In this document: piece after piece, positions 1 to 9,800 of the stretch
How positions within the stretch are numbered: the first letter of the stretch is position 1
Layout of the letters: every line of letters starts with the position of its first letter
NCBI RefSeq assembly: GCF_048544455.1
Contig: NC_133536.1
Location: 168,350,325-168,414,324, forward strand
DNA: 64,000 bases
Reading direction: 5' to 3'
From: Silene latifolia
Taxonomy: Eukaryota > Streptophyta > Magnoliopsida > Caryophyllales > Caryophyllaceae
Notes under the pieces: model-generated
Seen by the model: the letters and a program-made list of their open reading frames with translations, nothing else
The model's database searches: none
What the model was told of the DNA's origin: nothing
Translations under genes and position numbers: made by a program

Positions 1-967
1 TATGAGCAAGGTGAAGGCTCTTGCCCCTCCCACAACAATTTTTGAAGAATTTGGCACTCCTCCACATTGAGGACAATGTGAGATTTAAGTGTGGGGGAGT
101 GAGTGAGTGTAACATATGTAAAATTGCTTCTTTTGTCAATGCAACTTTCAAAAAAAAAAAGAAAAAGAAAAAATGAAAATCCTGGCTTGGTGAAAACCCA
201 CAAGGGTGGGCACCTAGGGCAAGATTGGGAAGGTGGCCGAGGACGGAATGAAAACCCGAAAGGGCGTTCCGGACAAAATGAAAAAATGAGTTGCGAGCCA
301 CCATGATAGGTAAGGAAAAGCTAAGGTGAAAACCCGAAAGGGCACCTTAGGCAAAATGAGGGATTTTCAAAAAAGAAAAAAAAATGAAAAATTTGAAAAA
401 GGCAACACCAAAAAGATAGAGGGATAAGAAGGGAGCAATAATGAGGATTTAGGAAGGAGGCTATATTTAGGATTTAATTTCTTTTTGAGTCAAAGACAAT
501 TGCTTCAAATTGGTGGTTTTTCATGTTGGCTACTAGGTTGTTGATCTTTATTGGTGTTTGGCCAACTTAGTAGCATGACTTGCAATTGCTTGGAGTGATA
601 AGGGGGTGATATAAGGGGAGTGTGAATGGTTTGGAGGATTGTGTAGGTCACTTTGCTATTGCCTTGGGATAAGGCAAGAGTGACCATATTTGCTATGGTG
701 ATATAAGAAGGGTAGAGTTGCGTGATGAGTCGGAGTTGGTGGTGTGACGTGTCCTTGTTTGAGGGAGATATAAGGCGGGGGAGTGAGTGAAGAGTTTGTG
801 TCAACTTTGAGTCTAGATTTTCTCTTTAATTGGTGGTTGTTCAAGAGGGAGATATAAGAAGGAAGAGGTAAGGAAAGAGTGATCATTCACTCCTACACTC
901 ACTTTTAGACTATAAAATTGCTTATTTCGGGTTTTGCTCGAGACTAGCAAAAGTCTAAGTGTGGGGG
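1..967 (+). mobile_element. 3' non-coding end of a Ty3/gypsy element
   Basis: There is no credible coding sequence. The stretch has the look of the long tail that plant Tat/Athila-type Ty3/gypsy elements carry between integrase and the 3' LTR: a GAGGACAATGTG box followed by a purine-rich AAGTGTGGGGGAG (about 68-104), and a second polypurine tract AGTGTGGGGG ending at 967, directly before an LTR-like TGTTTGATAG. Around 170-360 it has A-rich tracts and short repeats built on GAAAACCCGAAAGGGC. The family assignment rests on these signatures only; the coding part lies left of the window. Confidence 0.6.
957..967 (+). other. polypurine tract of the gypsy element
   Basis: A purine-rich run AGTGTGGGGG ends exactly where the LTR-like sequence starts (TG at 968). 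This is the expected plus-strand priming site and sets the element's orientation as plus. Confidence 0.55.
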
Positions 968-2030
968 TGTTTGATAGTAGTGTTTTGTGTCGGTCTAAGA
1001 GGGTGATTTTATCACCCTCGTGTATTTTAAATATGGGTCTTTAAGTGTTCTTATCCTAGTATTTTATAATCGGTTATGATGTGGCAACCTGTCCATTCTA
1101 CTTCGGTTTTACAATTGATTTTGATGAACGGAACCCGAGGGTCGAGGAGAACCCTTCAACGGTCAAGACAAGGCACAAGCGGCTCACATGTGGCCTAATA
1201 TCCAGCTGGGAGAAGTGAGGAGTGAATATTAGAAGAATTGGGATCAAGGGAAGAGGTCAAGAAGCAAATGGGTGAGAATTCCAAACTGCGAGCCTTGGCG
1301 CAGGCTGCGCAAATGAGGTGCGCAGCTGCGCACGATTGCGCAGGCCAAGAGTACTTTTGGCGCTGCCTGTGCAACTCTGTTTTACGGGGCTTTCTAATCC
1401 TCATTTGGGCTTCTTAAGTGGAAATATTTTTAGGTTTTCGTGAAGCCCTATATATACCCAAGAGTTTGAAGACCTGAAAACATCTTAGAACATCATATCA
1501 TCTCATCTAATCTCATCATTTAGGGTTTGAATCTTGTAACATTTTAGAAGACTTTTTCATACAAGTTGTAATCTTTCTTCATTTTGTGGGTTATAACAAG
1601 ATTATAGAAAGCTAAATCCTTCTTTGCTTGGTGTAATTCATCCAAAGTTCCCAACTTTGGTATTGTAAGACTCTTTTAATCTCTCTTATTTATCTATTAT
1701 TCTTTCCTTGTGCTTATTTTATTATGTTGAATGAGTTTATATTTGGGTTGGGCATCCATGCTTGATATTTGTTCAACTATTGCAAATTCTAGAGAAATGG
1801 TTTTAATCTATCTAGAATTGTTTGGAGCAAGCTTGTTGTATGTTGATTTGGTTTAAAGTATTCATGCAATAAGTAGGAAATTTCATGTCTTTTCTCATTT
1901 GTATGGTTTAATCTTGTGAGAATTAATCCTAGCTTCTTACCTAGGAACCCAGAGACGAAGAAGGGCGTATTAATCGACGAAATGCTTCGGGGAGTTGAAA
2001 ATAAGCATAGATCCGGAGAAGTGTACCAAT
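968..2030 (+). mobile_element. Ty3/gypsy 3' LTR, right end not resolved
   Basis: This starts with TGTTTGATAG after the polypurine tract. It contains an AAATCACCCTC inverted pair near 1000-1020, a GC-rich palindrome cluster at 1298-1342 (GTGCGCAGCTGCGCAC at 1318-1333 is perfect) and a TATATATA-like box near 1450 followed by a pyrimidine/TTGTAATCTTTC leader. Plant gypsy LTRs of this type have the same order. I could not find a clean CA end or TSD; the sequence runs into a LINE fragment near 2030, so the LTR is probably truncated. Confidence 0.5.
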
Positions 2031-2133
2031 AGAGGTTATCATTAGACACTGCATACTTGTACAACTTGTCTTTTAGCATCATAACATTATTAGACATCAT
2101 CCAAGCCACAAAGAAGTGTTTGGGAACTACCAT
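2030..2133 (-). pseudogene. L1 LINE fragment, zf-RVT region
   Basis: The minus-strand translation reads VPKHFFVAWMMSNNVMMLKDKL and continues to VSNDNL. This matches the start of the reverse-transcriptase zinc-binding domain (zf-RVT) seen more completely in the L1 copies at 12836-13354 (PKHSFFCWLMLRKALNVKDKL) and 28520-28855. Only some 35 codons survive. No poly(A) tail or TSD is visible. The 2134-2297 stretch to the right is unassigned. Confidence 0.55.
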
Positions 2134-2297
2134 AAAATTTCAGATAGACTTGTACCAATCCACCTTTGCTCTTTGATCGCTTATCTAAGCTTAGCAACTA
2201 TTCATTGTATAATCACTTGTACCAATAGTCCAAGTGTTTTCATCAAACCCCTCATGAATTATGTCTCTGACCTGACATATCTTCCTCAAGTGTCACA

Positions 2298-2520
2298 TAT
2301 TAACAGAATATCTTTGATATCCTCCATATCTTCCACGTCCAAAGATATCTCGACATAAACAGCAACATATATTTTAGATAATTGCATATATTGTAATTAT
2401 ATGATGTATTCTTACACAAGACACCTATATTAGCCTAAATTAGATGCTAGGTTTTTGTATAAATAGATTAGCATTCACTGTAATTATTATCATTCTGAAA
2501 TACACCAGATTTACCAATTA
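2298..2520 (+). repeat. 5' LTR of copia element I
   Basis: It begins TATTAACAGAATATC, so the usual TG start has become TA in both LTRs. A TATAAATAG box sits near 2458. It ends just before the primer-binding site. It differs from the 3' LTR at about eight positions plus a small indel near the right end. Confidence 0.9.
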
Positions 2521-2532
2521 TGGTATCACACA
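2521..2532 (+). other. primer-binding site of copia element I
   Basis: TGGTATCACACA directly follows the LTR and resembles TGGTATCAGAGC, the complement of initiator tRNA-Met used by most plant copia elements. The last four bases differ, so it has either drifted or uses fewer paired bases. Confidence 0.7.
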
Positions 2533-2636
2533 GTCCCAATCGATCCACAAAAACACCCTCCTACAACCTTTATCCGCGCGCCGCTGCCTTCAAACGCACC
2601 ACCACCACCATCAAAACCTCTCAACCTCGCCTCAAT

Positions 2637-3738
2637 ATGTCACCAACTGAAAACTCTATTCCTAACCCACACGATGCAACTCACCCGCTCACATCTCTCA
2701 ACCTGAATCATTGTGTGAAATTAACCTCTGTTAATTACACCTGTTGGAGATTCCAACTGACTAACATTCTTTTTGGTTTTAGTCTTTTGAGTTTTCTTGA
2801 TGGTTCTCACCCTCAGCCGTCACCCACACTTGTCTCGAACGATAAATCCGAAAAACCCAATCCTGCTTATTATACATGGCTTAAGCAGGATGGCCTAATA
2901 CTTGGTGCCATTATGGGCAACATATCACCAACCATTCAAGCATTAATAGTCCGCGCAACCACCTCGAAAAAGGCGTGGGACATCCTTGCTCAAACGTATG
3001 CAAACCCGTCTCGCATACATATTTTACAACTAAAGGATCGACTCGATTCAATAGTTAAAACCGCAGACCAAACTATCACCGAATATATGCACGCCATCAA
3101 GGCGTGTGTCGACCAATTAGCCCTTATGGGCAAAATATTAGACCCTGAAGATGTCATTGCTAAGGTTCTCAAGGGCCTTGACTATAACATCTTCAAACCT
3201 GTCATTGACGTGATTAGAGCACGAGACACACCGATTGCATTTGAAGCGCTTCACGAGAAGTTGCTTCAACATGAACTTCTTAATAAACAAAACCCCACAA
3301 TTGATCCTTTTCAACCTACTGCCAACCTCAATTACCGGCACAACAACCACTACCGCCACAATGATCGCCACCAAAACAACAACAACAACAACAACAACAT
3401 CGGCCAATCCCAGCCGCCCACCAACCCCACCCCCACGGCCCTTCAAAAGCCGCTGCCAATGGTGCAGGCAGGTCGGCCATGTAATTGCCGACTGTCCTCT
3501 TTTCCGCAAACGATTCCCCACCATCATATTTCCTGCACCCCCAACTCGCCAACACCAGGCCGCACCTCAGGCCCACACCGCCACAACCCATGCCGCGCCA
3601 GCGCCCAACCCCCACTACCTTCTTGACAACGGGGCCTCCAACCATGTTAACTTCGACCTAAACACACTCGTGCTCCACTCGCCGTACCTAGGTGCCGATG
3701 ATCTAATCACCAGGGGATGGCTCTGCACTTCCTATTGA
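2637..3738 (+). pseudogene. copia I gag and start of protease
   Basis: The likely start is ATG at 2637. The first 220 residues form a copia gag domain (retrotran_gag_2/UBN2 type) with the typical N-terminal motif NYTCWRFQLTN and the stretch SKKAWDIL. The frame is lost around the (AAC)n tract at 3370-3400; the second frame continues with a CCHC zinc knuckle CQWCRQVGHVIADC (3454-3495) and the start of the aspartic protease. The protease motif reads LLDNGASNHV where active copies have D-S/T-G, so the catalytic triplet is altered. The reading frame is then lost after about 3738. Gag packages element RNA; the protease cuts the polyprotein. Confidence 0.85.
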
Positions 3739-4906
3739 TAACATAGGTTCGCTTACTTTACCTTCATCTTCGATTAAATTGTCAAATGTTTTACATGTTC
3801 CGCAAATATCTCGAAATATAATTTCAATTTCACAGTTATGCAAAGATAACAATGCTTACGTTCTATTCTCTGCTTCTAATTTTTTTGTTAAGGACTTGAA
3901 GACAGGAACAATACTGCTGTAGGGCCAGGCTAAAAACGGCATCTATGAGCTGAGCCCGAAGCCCAAAACCGTTTACTCAACACAACCCGGCTCATCTCCG
4001 AATTCATGGCATCACAAATTAGGACACCCTACTTATGATGTAATGAGATTAATTAATAAAGATTTACCATTTCCTTTACATAATTTTTCTCACTGTGATT
4101 CATGTTTGATAAGCAAAAGCACCAAATTACCTTTTGCGACATCGTCATTTAAAACCACGGCACCGCTTGACTTAATATTCTCAGACCTATGGACTAGCCC
4201 CGTATTATCTCGAGAAAAATATAAATACTACGTCATATTCGTTGACCACTTCAGTAAACATGTATGGTTATTCCCGCTTAAGCAAAAATCCGAAACAACA
4301 CAAGTTTTTATTCGGTTCAAAGCACTCGTTGAAAAATATTTTAAAAAACCAATTCGTCGTTTCTTCTCCGACAATGGTGGATGATTTCAAAAACTAACAC
4401 ACCATCTTCTTGATAATGGTATTAGTCATTATACATCTCCTCCTCACACTCCGGAACATAATGGATATGCCGAGAGGGGACACCGTCATATTGTTGAAAC
4501 CGGACTCGTCTTACTAGCACATGCTCGGCTCCCCACCACACTTTGGCAGTTCGCGTTTAGTACGGCAACTTACTTGATAAATCGTTTGCCTACCACCACT
4601 CTTCATAACTCCACTCCATTCTTTCAATTACACAATATAAAACCCGGCTACTCCAAATTACATAATTTTGGTTGTTTATGTTATCCTTGGTTACGACCCT
4701 ATACCAAACACAAACTCGAATACCGCTCTACTCCATGTATCTTTGTTGGGTATTCTTCGACCCAAAGTGCTTACCATTGTCTTGAACCAAAAATAAACCG
4801 ACTCTACACCTCAAGACATGTCAAATTCGTTGAGGAACAATACCCATATACCCGTCTTCTTTCTCAAAATCCGCCACCCTCCGACAACACAACTACCGAT
4901 GATTGG
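3739..4906 (+). pseudogene. copia I pre-integrase and integrase
   Basis: From about 3990 the plus strand reads WHHKLGHPTYDVMRL, then CDSCLISKSTKLPF: the HHCC zinc-binding GAG_pre-integrs module. The integrase core follows with DLIFSDLW, VIFVDHF and FFSDNGG, the first two catalytic Asp positions. A TGA at 4382-4384 breaks the frame just after SDNGG; the same frame then continues through PPHTPEHNGYAERGHRHIVE, holding the catalytic Glu, and the copia-specific C-terminal part (GCLCYPWLRPY, IFVGYS). The gene is cut at 4906 by the gypsy insertion and resumes at 11464. Confidence 0.88.
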
Positions 4907-4979
4907 TGTAACACCCTCATTTATTCAGGAGCCTTTAGCTAGACATTCCCAAATAAATAAGGCTGTTATCATCTCGGTT
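4907..4979 (-). repeat. remnant of the 3' LTR (73 bp)
   Basis: This is identical to 7299-7371 apart from two transitions. It stops at CTCGGTT, where the gag sequence begins. The same CTCGGTT is present at the matching place in the full LTR and the gag zinc knuckle reaches exactly this string, so the junction has about 7 bp of microhomology. Confidence 0.88.
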
Positions 4980-5903
4980 ACATGCATAACACTTCACTAA
5001 CTTCCCCTCACAATCCTTACATGGATGATTATTCCCACACACCCTACAATTATACATCCTAACCTCCGACCCACAGTTCCAACTAGTGCCCTGACGCGTT
5101 TCTCCTCCATTCCCGAACCTTCCTGGTGAGCTAATTTGAGATTTATTATCACCTCCCTTTTTGTTACCGCTCCCACTCCTTTCACCAGTACACTCAGTCT
5201 TTCTTTTCTCCCCCTTCTCCTTCTTCTCCTTCTTCATCATATCAGCGATCCTCTATGTATGTCCAGCTCGCTGAAGAACGTTATCCATGGTACTTGGTTG
5301 ACCAGCTGCAAGCCTCTTCTTAATAGTGGTTGTTAATCCTTTTTCAAATCTGAGTGCCAATATCTCATCACTAAAATTTAAATCAGCCACATATTCTGAC
5401 AATTCCATAAACCTGTTATAATACGTCTCTACTGTCATCTCCTCAGTCATCTTGAAAGAATCAAATTCAGCTCTCATCTTACTCCTAATATGTTCTGGTA
5501 CAAATACAGCTCTCATATTCTCCTTGAAACCCCTCCAAGTGATAAAAGGTTCATCACTCTCCCTCCAAGATTCCCGTATACCCTCCTTACTATGATTCCA
5601 CCACAAACCCGTTTTTCCCCTCAAATAGTAAGCAGCTTGATCTACCTGCAACTCCGCAGAACATCCTAGCAACTCAAAAAGGTTGTCAAACTCTCTATGC
5701 CAATCCCCAAGTAAAGATGGTTCCCCTAATCCGTCATATTTCGTCGGGTTGTGCCTTGCGATACTAGCACTCATCTTTGTTGGATCCTGAATTGACCCTT
5801 TAGCCTTCAGAGCCGCAGTCAAAGCCTCATTCATAGATATTAAACGGTCAATATCCTCTTGGGACATGGTAGAGGGTGTAGGTGTAGATCTCTTTGGAGG
5901 CAT
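4980..5903 (-). pseudogene. Ty3/gypsy gag, truncated in its zinc knuckle
   Basis: Start chosen at the minus-strand ATG at 5903 (MPPKRSTPTPS), seven codons inside the longest frame. A Retrotrans_gag domain is recognisable (ARHNPTKYDGLGEP, then YYLRGKTGLWWNH, then VEVYYNRFMELS-type sequence VETYYNRFMELSEY). One TAG at 5255-5253 interrupts it; the same frame continues with a Lys/Glu-rich linker and a Cys-rich part (CRVCGNNHPCKDCEGK, then KCYACN). The second knuckle, which should run on to a His and a Cys, is cut by the jump into the LTR. The product would have been the structural gag protein. No pol follows. Confidence 0.85.
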
Positions 5904-7283
5904 GGTTCTATAAAAGTAAAACAAGACAACATAAGTTTCTACCCGAGTAAAGATTGCTTAACATTTTAAATATTATATACTTACAAAGATAAGGTTTGGT
6001 CAATTATATCCTTTCTTACCCCTCCCTAGGTCCTCCTATCATCACTCCCACCTCCTAAATATCATAGGTTAAGAACTAATAAAACATTTATAGTAAACTT
6101 TTGGTAAAACTCGCGTTTTCAGATATCAAAGTCAAGCTGTAACTTTCAAAAATCACTATTAAATAACCGTTATATTCCACGTTGAGCTTTTATACTTTCC
6201 AGAAAATATAAGGAGTTTTCAAACCATGAGAAAAAGAATCAAACTGAAATCTCATTCAACCATTTATAAAAAAATTTACAATCCAGTTGGTCCAAACAAA
6301 AACCGATCAGCAATTTGTCAAAAACTAGAGTCAACTTGTAAAAATCACTATTAATTGTCAAAAATTTCCCTTGCAACGTGACTTATAAATTTGAAAACAT
6401 ATTTGAATCATTTAAACAGTGGAGTTGGAATTAAGTAAAAATCTTAAGTACAAATTAAATGAGAAATTTTACAAAATCGCTTGTCGAAAACATAACTGTA
6501 CAGAAACATTCTGACCATTGTCTACTAAAATATTTATTACTCCCAAACCGTAAAACTTTTAAACATGAAACCAATGACATTGGAAAGGTAACTCACTGGG
6601 CTATCACTGATAAAAATTTTAACCTTATACGATAAACAGAGGTTAAACGGAAACTAATTCAAATAGGGGTAAAATCTGACAAATAAAGTCAAGCTTCTAC
6701 ATTAGTTTTTACTAAATCATAATCCTTATTAACACCCTCCTATACTTGTAGTAACACAACTTGGTCATCAAACTTTAATACATGACTAAGCATCTATTCT
6801 AAAGTATTCATATCATCATTTTCATCATTTCATAATATTATAAATCGCACGGTTTCGGGATTCACATAACCGCATATCGCTAGACATGATACTACTATAA
6901 TCATCCAATCACATAATCAATACCAATTCGACAATTAATTTCATGCTCTTGATCAAAACAATTCAACATCAAACCTATATTTCATCCATCCTACTTTCCT
7001 TAAAATCAGGTTACGTCCCGTAACCTCGCTCATCAATGAAAACAATACACATCCAAGGCAACAATTACTCCTAAGAAAATAAACAAAATTCATTTTAAAT
7101 TACCCCGCTCTTCATTATCTCTCAAGGTTACCGGTTCAAAACTGGAAGGGTCGGGGTTCGGAGTGAGGGTACCTTCTCATCCTAAGTCAAAAATGGCTCC
7201 TAACAGTTTCTACCCGGGTTCATTTTATTAGACACATCCTACATTCATTATTAAATTCATTGGTTAGGCCTGAGGATCGTTTT
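5904..7283 (-). other. untranslated leader of the gypsy derivative
   Basis: About 1.4 kb lies between the primer-binding site and gag, AT-rich and without a convincing reading frame on either strand. Such long leaders occur in plant Ty3/gypsy elements. Nothing else is recognised here. Confidence 0.6.
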
Positions 7284-7295
7284 GCTCTGATACCA
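7284..7295 (-). other. tRNA-Met primer-binding site
   Basis: The plus strand shows GCTCTGATACCA; read on the minus strand this is TGGTATCAGAGC, a perfect 12-base complement to the 3' end of initiator tRNA-Met. It lies 3 bp from the LTR edge, which fixes the minus orientation and the identity of the 5' LTR. Confidence 0.93.
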
Positions 7296-8059
7296 CTTTG
7301 TAACACCCTCATTTATTCAGGAGCCTTTAGCTAGACATTCCCAAATAAATAAGGTTGTTACCATCTCGGTTTCCCGAGGTAGTGAGTACAAATTAAGACA
7401 GAACCAAAGTACTTTATTAAAACTTAATAATCAACACTCTTATTACAACTTATTTAAATAATTTAACTAATTAAATTACAAACTCGCAGCGGAAATAAAT
7501 ACAACTGAGTAATAAAATAACTAGGTGATCTAGACTTCTAGGTAGTCTTGTCAAATCCTTACGCAATCCCATAAGCTCCCAAGTCAGCTAACTCAAGTAC
7601 CTGTCAATCAATCTGCTCCCCATAAAACGGTTCATCACAGGTGTTCACGAATACATGGTCAACCACGAGGTTGAGTGGGGACTAACTAAACAACGCCATA
7701 ACAAATACTGATGGAACATAAATAGAATATAAATAAAGACAGCAATGTTAGTACAATAATAATAAATCCAACTCAGTCAAGATTCACGCATGTTATGGTA
7801 ACACCCATAACCTTCAACCATCCATGTTATACTCCAATCACCTCTACTCCTCCCAAACTTCGTCTTAACCCTTCCTCATCTCCGAATGTGAACATCTCCC
7901 TAGTAGTGAGCCTACTAGAGAAGAGACTCTGAGGGGCGGCCAGCGATCAACTGACGCCACAAGGACTAGCGGTTGCTCAGACCGGTCCCTTCAAATAATA
8001 AACAAGGACTAGCGGTATATCGGTCCCGTCGAATAATAACCAACACTACTACAGATACA

Positions 8060-8320
8060 GACTATAACAACGGTTAAAAACCGTTGTTATATAAAAAAGT
8101 GGACGTTGTTAAAGCGTCCGTTGTAGTAGGTTTTAACAACGTTTGGTTTTTCTAAGAAACCCGTTGTGAAAACTATTAACAACGGTTTAAAGAAGAAAAA
8201 ACCGTTGTGGAAAGGGTGACTAAATTTTGGTGGGAAGTTATAACAACGGTTACAGTATAAAAAACCGTTGTTACTAAAGACAACGGGTTTTTTTAAATAA
8301 TCGTTGTTGTTATTTAAAAA
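8060..8320. repeat. left subterminal repeats of the CACTA element
   Basis: About a dozen copies of ACAACGG or its complement CCGTTGT, some in head-to-head pairs such as AACAACGGTTAAAAACCGTTGTT (imperfect hairpins). These are the probable transposase contact sites. Confidence 0.85.
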
Positions 8321-8520
8321 AAAAAATTAAATATTACTAGATGCATGCATTATTACGGCCCGTTATAATTCTGATAGCATGCATTATTACTGCCAATCCC
8401 TGCATATGAATGGACAATATATGGAATGAGAAGGGTTATAAGATTTGAAGCAGAGATATGATGGCACAACTTCCTAAACATATATTAATTAAAAAACAAC
8501 TCAAACGACACATTACTTAG

Positions 8521-8528
8521 TATAAATA
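8521..8528 (+). promoter_or_regulatory. TATA box of the CACTA-borne ORF
   Basis: TATAAATA lies 111 bp upstream of the ATG at 8639. The sequence between is a CA-rich plant 5' leader with several CAAACTCCAAAC repeats and no ATG ahead of the ORF apart from the ATG inside ATGCATC just after the TATA box. Confidence 0.6.
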
Positions 8529-8638
8529 CATGCATCATCTCAACCACCATTCCATTATCTCACTATCTCCGAACCCTAACTGCTAAAACAAACTCCAAAC
8601 CCTAAATCTTTCAAACAAACTCCAAACTTCCTTCAACA

Positions 8639-8926
8639 ATGAATGATACCATCCGTAATACATGCATTATGACCGAGTACAACAAGAGTTTCATCCGCCG
8701 GTTGCTGGACATCGAGGGCAGGTACAGGAGCTACCTTGAGGACGCTCGGACCGCACTCAAGGACGCAAAAAAAAATGGCTTGACAGAGCAGCAGTTGTTG
8801 CAGCTATATGACGATAAAGCAACTGCTGAACGAAACCTCCAAATAGCTAAGGAGGAGAGGATGGATATCATAAAAGAGAATAATACTCTCTATGCATATC
8901 TAAGAATTGCATTTTTATCAATGTAA
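8639..8926 (+). CDS. small coiled-coil-like protein inside the CACTA element
   Basis: A 95-residue open frame, MNDTIRNTCIMTEYNKSF at its start. I do not recognise the family. The middle (about residues 25-80) is rich in Lys, Glu, Asp, Arg and Leu with heptad-like spacing (LLDIEGRYRSYLEDARTALK, then AERNLQIAKEERMDII), which suggests a helical or coiled-coil protein. There is no signal peptide, membrane segment or zinc motif. A TATA box and a leader without upstream starts lie in front; the coding sequence has balanced codon use unlike the AT-rich flanks. It could be a captured host gene fragment or a CACTA accessory gene. No introns are obvious. Function unknown. Confidence 0.5.
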   Translation: MNDTIRNTCIMTEYNKSFIRRLLDIEGRYRSYLEDARTALKDAKKNGLTEQQLLQLYDDKATAERNLQIAKEERMDIIKENNTLYAYLRIAFLSM

Positions 8927-8952
8927 TTCGTTTTTTAATTTATGTATTTATG

Positions 8953-8954
<2 letters not shown>

Positions 8955-9033
<79 letters not shown>
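8955..9033. repeat. (TA)n microsatellite
   Basis: About 39 uninterrupted TA units, just downstream of the CACTA-borne ORF. Confidence 0.98.
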
Positions 9034-9036
<3 letters not shown>

Positions 9037-9357
9037 GTTTATCATGCATTCCTCTCTATCATCTTGCTTCTTCTTTGTTTTATTTTATTTAATTTGTTTT
9101 ACAAGCTAATAAACGCAGAAAAACAACAGTGACAAAACTAATTAAGCGAATAATACTTAGAGAAAGAACATAATGATTGATAAAAACACATGCAAATGAA
9201 ATAACTAGAGAAAGAAAATAATGACTGAGATGACAAAACTTAAATTAAATCATGCATATTTACCTGATAATTAGAGAAAGTAAGAGACGATGAAACCAAC
9301 AGTGACGGCGAGATGATAAAGCGACGATGAGAAAGAGAGAAAGAGACGATGAGAAAG

Positions 9358-9438
9358 TGTGTGTTTGTGTTTGTGTTTGTGTTTGTGTTTGTGTTTGTGT
9401 TTGTGTTTGTGTATGTTTGTGTTTGTGTTTGTGTTAGG
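9358..9438. repeat. (GTGTTT)n hexamer array
   Basis: About a dozen near-perfect GTGTTT units with one GTATGTTT interruption. A minus-strand frame of Asn/Thr repeats across it is an artefact of the array. Confidence 0.97.
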
Positions 9439-9494
9439 TTTGTGTCTTGTGGCTGTAGTTGATCTGTGTTTGTGTGATTTATAGTATGGAAAGT

Positions 9495-9800
9495 ATTGAC
9501 AACGGTTGTTAAACAAAAACCCGTTGTCATTACAGAATATATTAACAACGGGTCCATAGTAAACCGTTGTTAAAAAGTATTAACAACGGGTTTATAAATA
9601 ACCGTTGTAATTACTTTTCACTAACTTTGCGCCAAATTATTAACAACGGTTATGAATGTTTGACTCGTTGTTAAAACCTATAACAACGGTTATGGAACCA
9701 TAACCGTTGTAATTAATTTTAGTAAAATTCGCGCCATCCGTTCTACAACGTCTTATGGTGATTTTCTTGAATAAGCGTTGTTAAAGGGGCGTTGTAGTTG
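9495..9800. repeat. right subterminal repeats of the CACTA element
   Basis: At least ten ACAACGG or CCGTTGT motifs in alternating orientation, mirroring the left end. Confidence 0.85.

Noticed and set aside
3138..3645. Minus-strand frames opposite copia gag (3138-3527, 3328-3645)
   Set aside because: Shadows of the gag coding strand and its repeat tract.
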